Positions 22,437 to 34,087 are shown, numbered from the stretch's first letter. The stretch: 64,000 bases of DNA from Kingdonia uniflora (GCA_014058105.1 JACGCM010001655.1:3162001-3226000); one strand, 5' to 3'. Notes: generated by a model from the sequence alone, not told the origin. Numbers and translations are program-made.

Positions 22437-22441
22437 AGACG
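22437..22441. repeat. Target-site duplication of element C (agacg), right
   Basis: Exact copy of 15414-15418. Confidence 0.9.
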
Positions 22442-22806
22442 TCTGGGTAAAGTGGAGGATTGCTGTTCAGCAAGTACAGGTTGGTGATGCAAAACTTTTG
22501 TATGTTTGATTTTGGATGTATTATGTGTTATGAAGTAAATATTATGGTCGGTTTTAGAAATTGGGGTTTTTAGGGGATTTTAAAAATAATAAGAAAAAGT
22601 CTATAATGCAAGATTTATGGTATATATTATTTTTAGAGAGAAAAAGTATGCTTGTTGGAGAAGAAGCGGAAAATATTGAAATGTTTTGAGTTTGGCCTTT
22701 TGTTTTGGGATTCAGGGAAATAGACGTGTTGACTGTATAGAAAGTAGGTCTGTTTGTTATGTTTGCAACGTAGTGATAATGATAAAATATGTCTATGTAT
22801 TTATAG

Positions 22807-25800
22807 GTTCAGTATGTGTTCGAAACCTAATATTCATGCTAGTAAGTTTGTAGTCTCGTCTGATTCCGAAGAAACGTTGTCTTCGGGGAGGGAAAATGAG
22901 TATAGTGTAATGGAAGAAACTATTAATAGTGTGGGGGCAACGATAAAGGTGGTGGGGCCCAGCAGATCAGAGGGTGTGATAGAAAAGGAGGACGAAAGGG
23001 AAGAAGAGATAGTCTTTATCATATACCAAAAGGGGGTGGATGTAGGGAGATAATACTTGAGATATAAAAGGAAATGTCCAGGAGAGTGGGGTAGGTATGT
23101 GGAGGACCAAGGTCTTTGGTTCAGAGCCTATGTCCCCAAAAAAGGGAGGGAAACAATGCATTATCAAGTTCCTAGTTTAGAAAAGTAAAAGAAGGATAAA
23201 GGTATTAGTTAGGGGGTGAGCCTCTCGTATTACAATGGGCTTGGGTTATCAGGCCCAAGTAGGGTTTTTTGATATTTCTAGAATCAGGTCGTATATGGCC
23301 TTAAAATTCTGTTAACCTTCTTTCAGAAAGGGGTTATGAATGCATTACAGTGCTGCCCTGCCAATTGAATGAGAATGTTTACGAGATGATGAGGGTGTAT
23401 GAGGCACTGAACGAAAAATGGAGGGAAGGGACTGTGAAGCAGTTGGCAGCTGAAAATGTTTTGAAATTTAATAAATTTAAGTATATGGAGGGTCGAAACA
23501 GTGATTACCTATATAGTGACTCGACGAGGCTGAAATTCTTTGATTTTGAGTCTGCGGGAAAACCAGGAACGATAATCTTGTGTAGGTTGAGGACAGTTGT
23601 TTACAGGTTCCAGATGAACCAGCGCTCGAGCTGAACAATAGATATTGTAATCCGAGTAAGTAATGTTGATCAACCTTCGAATAGTTGATAGCTATGTCCT
23701 CATGTTTGTATGACTGATATTCTATTCTTTTGTATTGGCAGAGCCCAAACCGTTGGCTATTATGGATAAGACTAGTCTGTTCGATTGTATTGCTCGTGAC
23801 CAGGACGAGCTAACGGAGGTACTCAGTGAATTGGGTATTCAAAGACTTAAACGAGTAGATTCGATAGTGTTAAAAGTTCAACTAGCTCACGAAAAATGAG
23901 CTATGACCGAGGGGAAAGCTACAAATACCATTGCTGATTTGCTTAGTTTCCCACCTTTTGTCCCTCAGACTACCAAGCGGCTTACCCGTAAAGCCCGCGA
24001 GCTAGGGCAACACAGTGATTTGGTGACCGAAGATCAAGAAATCGCAAAGCCTGCTATTGGTGGTGTGCAGGAAGAACATGAAGTGAGCGTGTCCGCGCTT
24101 GGGGACATTGAGATGAGTCTGAAGAGGAAACGACCTGTAGAGGAGGACAGTAACCAAACTAAACCTCATGCTGCTGTCAAGATGAGAGAGTTGGAGCGAC
24201 GATATTATCATATGGGCGGGACTGACTCGCAGAAGCTCGAGGATGAGTTCTTGAGCACACATTCGTGGTATTTGGTGTAAAAATACTGCTTACTTGATGT
24301 TTCTTGTGAACTGAATGAAACTGTTGAACTGACTCTTCTATTTTGTTGTATTTGCAGCTACCTGCGATGCTAAAGGGGGACAGGCAATGATTGGACAAGA
24401 AAGGCCAAGAATTTAAGGCTCTGACGCTGAAATTCGAGGCTTAGTCAGCTCGTATAAAGGAGCTCGAGGTTGACCTTCAGTTGGCGAGAAAGAATGACTG
24501 CGGATGCTACCGCAGTTGTAGAAAGGTACAATGAGCTGTCAAAGCATGATAAGCTCATGTCTGAAGCGGTTGCGACAGCCTTAGTAGAAAAGGATCCCTT
24601 CATCAATTTGTACTACTGTTTTGGGCTGAGTATTGATGATGTGGCTTTGGCTCGGAATGGTAGGTATGCGAAGATCGAGCTCCCTACTAAGGAGTAACTG
24701 ATGGGTGATGATACTGCTGGTGTGGCTGAGAAAGTCTTTCTCCAGGCAGTACGGAGGTAGTCCGTGCTATTGACCGGATAGTGGACCCTCTCTTGGAACA
24801 TGCTAAAACGGTTCTCTCTTCGGGGAAAATGCTGAAATCTCCTTCCGAGGTAGACATTAACAAGCCTCTTTAAATGTTTTATGGTACCTTATCTTCTATT
24901 TTTCAGTTCGTGTAACTTTGATTGTGATAGTACTCTGTATAATCGTACACTATTTTTCTTTTGAGTGATATCTCGAAATATGTTATTTATGAATGTTTGC
25001 ACTGAAATAAGATATCTGTAATCTGTGAAGGAGATAGAGCGTTTGAGAGAAACAAACTCTGAGTTGGAGAAGTCACTGAGTAAAGCGAGGGACTCTATAG
25101 CCCATATTTAACAGGTACTTAACAAAATTCAATATGGGAGAAGGCAATTTTAGTTAAATTCAGAGAATTTTTTTAAAAAGTTATATGATCTGCAATATAA
25201 ATATGCTAAGATAAAAGTAGAATGAGATGAAGTGTTAAGAAAGGAAGAGGAAAGGGGATGATTAGTTCGCAAACCGAGAGAGTTGGTCTATTTTAATAAC
25301 CCGAGTGATAAGGCGAGGTGTCAGAGCATGCTATTAGCTTTGACCCTGTACTTTGAGGTCGAAATTGATAGTGAACAAGGGCTAAAAGTGGCTTATGTAA
25401 AGCTGTTGAGGGAGAGAGGTGTAGTTCCGAACCCAGGTCGAGTTATGTTTTTAGTTCAAGAAGAACGCAATCGTCATAGTTTAGAAGCAAAAAAATGTTC
25501 TGCTCGGTCTGGCGTGTCTGTTATTTGGGGTGATATAGAACCTTTATCTGATGTCTTTGGCTTTATGTAGGATTGGAGGGCCATGAGGATTGTGTCTTTT
25601 AGGATAAGGAAGGAGCAAATAGAGGTTCAATCATAATTAGAGGGTGAGGTGAAAGGGTTATAGGATGAGCTATCGCAGTACGTAGAGCAAAAAATATCAT
25701 TAGGAACGTGGCTATCGAAAGAAGTGGCTACACGATTAAAGGTGGAGGCGGAAATAATGGCTTTAGGTGTGCTCCTGAAAAATATGCGTCAACGGTTGCA

Positions 25801-27518
25801 CAAAGTGCAAATGATATTGAAGGAGCATCTGCATCCATCGCGAGCGAAGGTCGCTGCTTTAACGAAGTATGAGCGTCCTATAGACAGTATTACTGAGTTT
25901 TATGGAGGAGAATTATCTAGAGTAGAGAACGTTTTTAGGAAGTTCGTAGAGGAATGTAGGAAGGATTTTGAAGTAGAGAATGAGGAATTGTTGGTGACCA
26001 CCCCCTTCCTAGGTCATGGGGGGAGGGTCATCGAAAGAGGATGAAGTCAAGTGTCTGATACCCCGAACGCGGCGCAAACCATGCCAACAGAAGGTTGTGA
26101 CCTTTACCACACCGGTAGACGTGCAGGTATCGGATGGGAAGTCAGTGAGAGCCAAGCTGCGATCGTCTCCTGTTCGGAAGAGTCGCAAATAAAGTTGTTT
26201 TGTCTTCTTATGACTAGTCCTTCATACTGCTTGATGATAAATGTAATCTGTGTTTGTGAGAACATAATGGTGTATCTAACTTGCTCAGATACTATGTTCT
26301 TGATGTAGTTTTGTCAACTGTTATATGTGCTCTGTTGTTCTAAAAAAAAACTATTGTAAATATAATCTGTTATGCATAGGTAGACCTGTCTGCTATACAA
26401 GGTCAATGAGGCACATTATGTGTTGAGAATAAATGAATGCTTGTTGAGCTAAGATTGAGTCAGTATGTCATAAAAGGTACTATTGAAGCAGAAGAAAAAT
26501 TAAGGGTGGAAATGACTGAAAAGCATCACGAGAAAGATACAGTATTGTCTGCTAGTTTGAGAAGAATAGAGAGTTTAGAAGAAGAGATAAGGGGAAAGTG
26601 CATCGAGGTTTGAAGTAGACCGGGACGAGCTGGTCAGGAAAATGTTAAATTGCTGTCGGTGCGAACGCAAATTGCAGAACTACTAGTTGTATTAAAGGCT
26701 GAAGGAAATAATGTAAAGGAGTTGCGGTTTCAAGTGAATATGCATGGAACAGAGCTAAACCATGTTAGAGCTCGTACTCGCAAGTACGACGCGTTGTGGT
26801 TCGTTAATTGGGTTACGAGAAAGAAGATGGAGGAAGTTTTCGCCCAACAGAATGAAGCCATAAAGAAGGACTGGAACAAAATATGCGATCTAGAGCAGCT
26901 TTCTCAAGTGTGGCACTTGGATATCTTGGAATATTTGTCCAAAAAGGATAGACTTCGAAGCGCAAATATGAAGCTGGAGGAGGATCTGTTACGGTTGGAG
27001 ATAAGTTATGATACAAAGAGGGTAGAGTGTACAGGTTATGAAAATTCGGTGCCTCTGATTTACCATATGTATGATTTCATGACAGAACTGGAAGGTCAGA
27101 ATTCAGATGTGCGTCGTACGAAACAGCGAGTAGACGATCATTGTAAGCAACTGGATGATGCTCTGAACAAAGCGCAACATAAGTTGAGCGAACTCCTTCT
27201 TAGTAAGCAGGTAAAAAATAAGGCGGGTGGAAGTCATGAGAGGGAGAATGATTATAGAGGGAAAGCTAGAGGGTATACGACGGTTTGACTTCTCAAGGTG
27301 CTGAATGCGAGATGGATGTAATTCGCACTACATATTTAGAACCTATGATCTCCCGGATTAGATCGTTTAAACAGAGAATGATTAGAGAGGGAAAAAAGAT
27401 TGTTGTGGGGAGGATGCCAAAATTCATGTGTCAGAGCTTACATAAGTGTGGTATAAAGGTCATGGCTAGACCTTCGAATGTGGGTAATGAGTTAACTGAC
27501 AACTCTAGTGAAGAATGA
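22807..27518 (+). pseudogene. Antisense gene of element A (main body, multi-exon, broken)
   Basis: Transcription would run opposite to gag-pol. After an acceptor (tttatag|gttcag, 22806/22807) the frame gives MCSKPNIHASKFVVSSDSEE with an acidic, Ser-rich region, a stop at 23052, then RKCPGEWGRYVEDQGLWFRA up to 23190. Next are NENVYEMMRVYEALNEKWRE and YLYSDSTRLKFFDFESAGKP (23350-23634), an acceptor before 23742, KPLAIMDKTSLFDCIARDQD and a basic/acidic segment to 24280. The rest (24358-27518) is mainly coiled coil with several stops; the longest frame is 26650-27288 (heptad-like, LEEDLLRLEISYDTKRVE). The final exon ends at 27518. The order matches the B1 gene exon for exon. Tat elements are known to carry antisense ORFs, some with the PF04195 domain; whether this is one needs a profile search. 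Role unknown. Confidence 0.6.
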
Positions 27519-27599
27519 GTAATGAGCTGTATGTGTATGCACAATAGTTCAAAAGAGATATGTATGTGTAAAGAAATAGTTAAAGATGAACAGTGATGA

Positions 27600-28400
27600 A
27601 TGAGATGATCTGTTTGGCCGGAGTGACGAACGACCCATGATGTAGTTTAGGTTATTATTTGGCCGAAGCAACAAATGACCTGTAATGTAGGTTAAATGAT
27701 GGATTCGGCCAAAGCCATTAATGACCTGCAATCTGTGTATAAAAATTTTGTAGGGCAATCGAGCACAAGTATTTCATTGGTGTATGATTGACGTGCAGTG
27801 CATGTGTTAGATAGTTTAGCTTGGCCGAAGCAACAAATGACCTGTAATCTAGTTTAGATGGTCGATTTGGCCGAAGTAACAAAGGACCTGTAATCTGTAT
27901 ATATAAATTTTGTTGGGCAATCGAGCACAAGAATTTCGTTGGTATACGATTGACGTACAATGAATGTGTTAGATAGATTAGTTTGGGCGAAGCTGCAAAT
28001 GACATGTAATCTAGTTTAAATGGTCGATTTGGCCGAAGCAACAAAGGACCTGTAATCTGTATATAAAAATTTTGTAGGGCAATCGAACATAAGTATTTCA
28101 TTGGTGTAAGATTGACGTATAGCGAATGTATTAGAGAGATCAGTTTGGCCGAAGCAACAAATGATCTGTAATGTACTAGATGACCAATTTGGCCAAACTA
28201 ACAAATGATCTATAATCTGTGTATAGAAATTTTGTAGGGCAATCGAACACAAGTATTTCGTTGGTATAAGATTGACATACCGCGAATGTATTAGATAGAT
28301 CGATTTGGCCGAAACAACAAACGATCTGTAATGTATTAGATGATCAATTTGGCAGAAGAAACAAATGATTTGTAATCTGTGTATCGAAGATTTTGTATGG
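27600..28400. repeat. Tandem array of ~162-bp units in the 3' untranslated region of element A
   Basis: The word gggcaatcga starts at 27753, 27915, 28077 and 28237, a period of 162, 162 and 160. Each unit holds two shorter subrepeats of about 45-50 bp built on ttggccgaagcaacaaatga-cctgtaatct. At least three extra subrepeats precede the first full unit (27612-27740). It sits between the end of integrase and the end of the antisense gene, the place where Tat/Ogre elements are known to generate satellite-like arrays. Confidence 0.88.
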
Positions 28401-28510
28401 CATAATAGAATGTACTCAGTTGTAGTGATTAAACAATAATCTTTATTGATGTGAGCTCATCATACAAAATGATAAACTGATTTTAGGAAAAGTACATTGT
28501 GACGGATGCA

Positions 28511-29353
28511 TTATCTACGATATGACTTCAGTCTCCTGGTATTCCAAGGATTAGGTATGTGCTCGCCGTATTTAGCGGTGAGGTCAGAAGGGCCGAGGCC
28601 ACTTTTCCAGATGACGACAGAAGGACTTTCCCAATTTTTGGATAATTTCCCTGCGTTGAGCTCTTTGTGATGTTTGGGAATCTCCCAAAGAACTAGATCT
28701 TTGATTTCAAACTCTCTATGCCGAACACGTTTGTTATAAGATCGGGCTAAAGTTTGGTGATATCTTCCCAAATTTATGACTACTTTGTCCCGAGTCTTCT
28801 CGATCCATTTCATATTGTATGCTAACTAGAATTTATTTTCTTCATCAGTCATGGTATGGTCGCGAATAAGGTGATGATACTGAGTAGGGATGATTGTATC
28901 GGTACCATAAGCCAGAAGTATCGGTGTGCATCTAGTTGAAACTCGGGGTATAGTTCGATAAGCCCATAACAAATGCGGTAATTCCATGACCCAATTTCCT
29001 TTCTTGTTTGTTAGGCACTTTTTGATTCTATCGATGATAGTGCGATTAGTGAGTTTGGCCTGGCCATTCCCTTGCGGGTAATACGGATTCGAAGGGGAAT
29101 ATATGATGATGCGTTGATTTAGAAATTCGACGACCTTGGAGCCAACGAACTGAGGTCCATTGTCAATCATGATGAGATGCGGACAACCGAAACGAATGAT
29201 GATGTTTTCCCAGATAAACCTGATGACTTCATCTTCCTGTGTGTGGTACAGGGGAACTGCTTCTACCCACTTAGTGAAGTAATCTGTTTTGACTAAAATG
29301 TGTTTTCGCTTTCCTGGTGCAGTAGGAAACTCACCGACGAGGTCGAGGCCCAT
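28511..29353 (-). pseudogene. Integrase core and C-terminal domain of element A (catalytic Glu lost)
   Basis: The core reads MGLDLVGEFPTAPGKRKHIL, with the first Asp in VKTDYFTKW and the second in MIDNGPQFVG. The third acidic position is in NGQAKLTNRT, where a lysine codon (AAA) stands in place of the expected glutamate. A single TAG (about 28820) separates it from the C-terminal domain, MKWIEKTRDKVVINLGRYHQ, through WNTRRLKSYRR to the stop at 28511. A one-base shift near 29345 disconnects it from the zinc domain. Integrase inserts the cDNA into the genome. This copy cannot have done so after losing its third catalytic residue. Confidence 0.9.
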
Positions 29354-29800
29354 CTTTTAAATGACCAAATGACGTTGCTGGAATGTAGTTCTAAAGCTGG
29401 GGCTCGAATTTGGGTACCATGACTTTGACAGGCATCGCATTTTCTTACAAGCTTGATTGCTTGAGCTTTCATTTTAGGTCAGATGACGCCTTGGGTAAGA
29501 GCTTGGTTGGCTAGAGATCTTCCTACTGCATGGGAACAACAAGTGCCTTCATATAGTTTGTGTAGGAATTTCCAAGCTTCTTTGTAAGATAAGCATTCAA
29601 GATACGACCCTGTGACCAAAATCTTGAATAAGAGACCATTTTTGATGATGTAGCATTTGGCGTTATCAAGTTTGCATCTTTTTTTGGTAGGGTCTTGAGG
29701 GAGCTCGCCATCAAATATGTTCTTGTCACCGATATATTTGAGGAAAGGTCACCTCCAATCATCTTCATCCTCTTCACCACCCCTAGTATTAACATAATTC
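29354..29800 (-). pseudogene. Integrase zinc-binding (H2C2) domain of element A
   Basis: The frame reads SHAVGRSLANQALTQGVI, a stop, PKMKAQAIKLVRKCDACQSH: the second histidine and the two cysteines of the HHCC zinc finger are visible. Upstream, GDKNIFDGELPQDPTKKRC and KNGLLFKILVTGSYLECL form the linker. This domain helps multimerisation and DNA binding. It is in a different frame from the core domain downstream. Confidence 0.8.
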
Positions 29801-29949
29801 GAACTTATGATGTTAATGCTGGGGGTTAATATTACTTCGATCTTGAGATAGCGAGCTTCTGAGCCAAGGACCCCTGCGAAATATGCGAGGGAATCAAAAT
29901 GTTTATTTTCTCCTCGCGGCAAATGTTTGATAGAAATTTACTAGAATCT

Positions 29950-30240
29950 ACTCATTCTGTTGGCTACTACGGCTGTATAATCGACCATTATCCCATTCTT
30001 TTGGAATTTTTCTGCGTAGTGATTGACTATGAGAAAAGAGTCTATATATACGGATAGTTCAGACACTCCAATCTCTAAAGCCATGTTTAAACCGTGAATC
30101 ATTGCCTCATATTCTGCTGAATTGTTGGTAGCTTCAAAATTTAATCAGATTACTTTCTTAATTATGTCATTAGAAGGTGTGATCAACACAATTCCGATGC
30201 CTGATCTTGTGGGTCCGGAGGATCCATCAGTTAGGAGATG
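29950..30240 (-). pseudogene. Second, archaeal-type RNase H (aRNH) of element A
   Basis: The frame gives HLLTDGSSGPTRSGIGIVLI, one TGA (about 30146), then FEATNNSAEYEAMIHGLNMA and LSVYIDSFLIVNHYAEKFQK. The catalytic D (TDGSS), E (SAEYEAM) and D (YIDS) are present. A second RNase H of this kind after the ordinary one is diagnostic for the Tat lineage of plant gypsy elements. Apart from the stop, conservation is good. Confidence 0.9.
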
Positions 30241-30840
30241 TCAACCCATTTGTGCTATCCAGTCTTCCTTTTCTTCGAGCTGTTCTTCATGAATATTCGT
30301 ACTATCTTCTTCCCAGTCCGGATTTTCCACGGGGTAGTCCGCAAGGAAATCTGCTACAGCCTGACCCTTTATTGAATATCTGGGCTCAAATCGGATGTTT
30401 TGCTCGCAAAGAGTAACTGACCATTGTTGGATTCTTCTAGATTTCTCTCGTTTGGATAACATTTCACGCAGAGGGTAGTTGGTCACTACTCGTACTGAAT
30501 GGGTCTGGAAGTATTGTCTTAATTTTTGCGAGGTGTATACGAGAGCCAAAAACAGTTTTTCAACCTTACTATATCAGGATTCTGCCAGAGTGAGAGTTTT
30601 ACTGATGAAGTAGGCTGGTTTCCTGGTCTTCTCATCAAGTAGAATGAGAACATAACTTAATGATTCTTCAGTAACCGTAAGATAGATGGTGAGCTCTTCT
30701 CCTTCGTTAGGTGTGCTCATCACCAGTGCTGAGCCCAAGACAAGTTTTAGCTGCTGGAAAGCTGTTAGGCACTCCGGTGTCCATTCAATCTCATGGTCTT
30801 TCTTAGGTTTCTATTTTGTTGTCCCCAAACACAATAAATT
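30241..30840 (-). pseudogene. Ordinary gypsy RNase H and connection domain of element A
   Basis: The frame reads KKDHEIEWTPECLTAFQQLK, ALVMSTPNEGEELTIYLTVT, RKPAYFISKTLTLAES, a TAG, YSKVEKLFLALVYTSQKLRQ, YFQTHSVRVVTNYPLREML, FEPRYSIKGQAVADFLADY and a TAG-terminated linker ending EKEDWIAQMG (30241). The fold matches Tat RNase H, in which this first domain often has weakened catalytic residues (here YLTVTE where an Asp-containing motif is usual). It cuts the RNA of RNA/DNA hybrids. Confidence 0.85.
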
Positions 30841-31765
30841 TAACAACCATCGACATCGATTATACGATTTTGAAACAAACGGTTTATCGCGGTAATCTTC
30901 CCTGCCAACTTCTGGACGTCTTTCTTCGTTCTGGGGGACGACATAGATAATAGTGCGCAAATGCATTCCGCATCGGCTTCTATACCGCGCATATTGATTA
31001 AGTGGCCCAAGAATTTCCCTGATTGAACTCCAAACTGGCATTTTTCGGGGTTGAGTCTCATCCTGTAGAGGCGATGGATATCAAAGTCCGTGTGTAAATT
31101 CGCAATATGGGTTTCTTTCTTAAGACTTTTGCAAAACATATCGCTGATATAAACCTCCATTGTTTTCCCGAGGTGATTCTTGAACATTTGCATCATTATA
31201 GGCCATTCTCTGTAATAAAGGCTATTTTATCTTGGTCGTCAGGTCGCATAGGTACCTGGCTGCAGCCTGACGTGACATCAATCATAGATAGGGGCTCGTG
31301 CCCTGATGTAGAATCAAGCAGGTTATTTTTGACAGGGAGTGGGAAACTGTCTTTCGGAGTATTCCTGTTCAGGTCAGTGAAATCCACTCACACCCTGATC
31401 ATCCCGTTCTTCTTGGATACCGCTACGATATTCGATATCCACTCTGGATAATTAGCCTTGCGAATAAAACCGACTTCGATGAGTTTTTCAATATCCTCGT
31501 TGACTTCATTGCGAAGTCTAGGTACTAAAGTCCTCTGTCTCTATTTGATAGCTACGACTTTTTCCTTCAAGTTGAGTTTGTGATAGGCCAGGTTCGGATC
31601 GATACCTGGCATCTCGTGAAACATCCAGGCGAAGACGTCACTACTTTCTTTAAGGAACTGGATGAGACTGTTGCGCTCCACTAGGGGTGAATGTGTGCCA
31701 ATAAATATCCCACGCTTAGGTCCACTGATTTTAACGTATTCTGTGGTCTCAGCGGTGGGCATATG
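30840..31765 (-). pseudogene. Reverse transcriptase of element A (internal deletion, altered active site)
   Basis: The N-terminal part reads HKLNLKEKVVAIK, a stop, LVPRLRNEVNEDIEKLIEVG, RKANYPEWISNIVAVSKKNG, VWVDFTDLNRNTPKDSFPLP, DQDKIAFITENG. The next recognisable part is MQMFKNHLGKTMEVYISDMF, then MRLNPEKCQFGVQSGKFLGH. About 25 residues normally between these, carrying the PFGL-type motif, are missing at 31196. The active-site motif reads YISD, so the first of its two aspartates is serine (AGC). Copying of RNA into DNA is therefore not possible for this copy. Confidence 0.9.
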
Positions 31766-31799
31766 TTGCCCTGTAATTTTGATGGTATAGTTCTCAGTA

Positions 31800-32380
31800 A
31801 TGTTTCCTATTGTCTTCTATAATTGCTATGTGAGTTAATGTTCGGAAGGTTCTGGTGCAATGATGATAGAATTTTTGGATGCTCGTACTAATTTTTAGCT
31901 TCCTTTTATCTCTTAAATGCTACCCTCCCACTCAAAATGTAATGCCAAGTGGTAGGTTGATAAAATAGTGTGCATATTGTGTAACCAGTAACGTCCCATG
32001 ATCCCCAGATAATGAGAATTGGTATTGATGACGTAAAAGACGACGTCGAGTGTTTCAGGCATTGCGGTGATAAGAAGCACGATCTTTCCTATGTGCTCCT
32101 CCTGAGACCCATTGAAACCACAAATATCAATTTTGCTGGGTTGGACCTTATTGGCCAGACCCATCTGGTCGATCGTGTTTTAGAAAAGAAGTTCGATAGT
32201 GCTGCCGGTGTCTGCCATCATTGTATGAAGCACCACGTTTCGCATTTTCAACATGATTACTAAGATATCATGGTGGGGGTAGTTGACATGTCGAACGTTA
32301 CAATCGTCGAAAGAGATCCTTGTTCGCTGAGAGTCGGATACTGGGATTAAACGAGCATCTTTATCTTGCATGTTTAATTC
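31800..32380 (-). pseudogene. Aspartic protease of element A
   Basis: The frame reads RISFDDCNVRHVNYPHHDIL, NVVLHTMMADTGSTIELLF (catalytic DTGS), one stop, MGLANKVQPSKIDICGFNGS and DVVFYVINTNSHYLGIMGRY. The protease releases gag and pol products. Two or more stops separate it from RT, so the polyprotein is broken. Confidence 0.82.
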
Positions 32381-32401
32381 GTGACATTGGGCGACATGCC
32401 T

Positions 32402-32890
32402 TCACTTGCTTATGTTCGACACTTTGATGACCTGGGTCACCACAAGATAGCAGAGCAAAATATGGTACAAATGCTTCTCGGTTGTGGGCTCTTCAACTGG
32501 TAAAGCTTCAATGGGGTTTTTGTGACTCCCACTCTTATAGCCCTCCACATCGACTATATACTCGTGCATTCGTCCATCTGCGAAGATGTACTCCAATAAA
32601 CGTTGTAAGGAAAAATACTGCTCTGTCTCATAATGTCAGACCTTATGGTGGATGCAGTATGGTTTATTCTCGATCAATTGAAGGTACTGCGCATTTTGAA
32701 AGAACTTGTCTTTCTGTAAGATAGAATATATTCTGGCTATAGTCACATTCAACTTTGGAAGGTAAGGTTGAGGCAAGTTACTCCCCTTCCAAGGCCGCTC
32801 GTCGTTGGACTTGGTACGTTTTCTGTCTCCTCCTTGACCTAATGTCTGATTAAAATTGAAATGGTTTGACTGATCTCGAGCTATCATTAT
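32402..32890 (-). pseudogene. gag C-terminal region with Tat-type zinc-knuckle remnant
   Basis: Frames read LPQPYLPKLNVTIARIYSIL, KPYCIHHKV, a stop, HYETEQYFSLQRLLEYIFAD, GRMHEYIVDVEGYKSGSH. Tat gags end with a C..H....H.T..C nucleic-acid-binding motif followed by a L..(L/I)..L...G segment. Here the last cysteine position is tyrosine (TEQYF). The motif supports the Tat assignment. Confidence 0.7.
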
Positions 32891-33910
32891 TGATTTCTAA
32901 GGTTTCTGTTTGTCGGACACCATCAACTCCAGGTTGATGTATCCGTTGACCTTTTCGATCATGTCTTCCAATGTTGTTGGTTTGTTGAGGACGAGGTACT
33001 TATTCGCTCGGCCATCGACGAGTAAGGTATTGGTGAAAGAAGAAATAGTTATCTTTTGGTAAAGTTGATCTACCTTTCGGGCTAAATCCAGTAACTTTTT
33101 GGTAAATGTCTCGAGTTTTTCTCCAGGCATCTGTTTGAGGTTGAAAAGCAAATATAAGTTCTCTTCTTTATCTCTGTTGTGCGAGTAATTCTTGGCGAAT
33201 AGTTTGCGTAGCTGTTCGAAAGTTGTGATGAATCCTTCAGGCAGTGTATAAAACCATCGTAAAGGTTTTCCCGACAAGCTAGTAGGAAAGATCCGACATA
33301 AATGTGGTTGGATGTGGAATACAAGACCAGAGTATCCTGGAACTGTTGAACATGTTCCACTGGATCAGTCCTTTTGTACTTTCGGATCTTCAGGGTATGG
33401 AATCCGGTGGGGACTTCACCATCTAAAAGCTCTTAGGCGATCAGGCTCATCTGTAATATGTTGTTGATTCATTTAGTCGGCGTGTGGGCTTCGAGTAATT
33501 CTTTGATCCGCTTTTCGATATGTTCCTGTGTGATATATTGTCGAGCTGTGGCAGTTGGTCATATGACGCACCCTTCGATAGGGTTGTGGTTGCCACTCCC
33601 TTCGCTTAGACGTTCCTTTACCGGGACTCGAACTCTTCGAGGTAGTTTTTTAGTTTATTTAGCTCCTGCCGGGCCGCCATCTACTTCCTATTGGATCTCT
33701 TGGATCGGGATAGAATCCATATCCTATTGTTGACGGTTAGATCGAAGCGTACCTCTTGCATGAACGCCCTTTGGAGGAGGCCCTATCATGTCATGAACGG
33801 AAATCTGCGAGCCCTCGGGTTGTACGGCTTTGTTCTTCTGGGCGGTGACCTGCTGACCCTGTAAGACCTTTAACGCATCCTGTACACTCATGAGTTGTTG
33901 TTCCAAGGCT
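32890..33910 (-). pseudogene. gag (capsid) of element A
   Basis: The N-terminal part (33906-33724) reads MEQQLMSVQDALKVLQGQQV. After several stops come RKYKRTDPVEHVQQFQDTLV and LYSTSNHI. After a frameshift near 33270 come SGKPLRWFYTLPEGFITTFE, QLRKLFAKNYSHNRDKEENL, LKQMPGEKLETFTKKLLDLA and TTLEDMIEKVNGYINLELMV, ending near 32897. The L.G.(A/P).RWFY.LP...I..(F/W)..L...F motif is the Retrotrans_gag domain. It forms the capsid that packages the element RNA. Not functional. Confidence 0.88.
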
Positions 33911-34065
33911 GTACGCCTTTATGTTTCTGAATTTAGAGTGGCCCTCAGGTCTGCTAAAGCTGCATTCTCTTCCACCTAGATGATCGGCGTACTATGACCT
34001 GGAGGTGACATTCTTAAAAAAAAAAGGTGATCAGCGGCATTTGAGATAATGGGTTTGAGAAATTT

Positions 34066-34085
34066 GGTTCCCACAGACGGCGCTA
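34066..34085 (-). promoter_or_regulatory. Primer-binding site of element A
   Basis: On the minus strand agcgccgtctgtgggaacc follows the LTR after ttt. gcgccgtctgtgggaa is a common primer site of plant Tat elements; I cannot name the tRNA with certainty. Confidence 0.8.
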
Positions 34086-34087
34086 AA

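Noticed and set aside
27549..28252. Minus-strand ORFs with repeated LLRPNRP-type segments
   Set aside because: They follow the 162-bp tandem array and shift frame between units.
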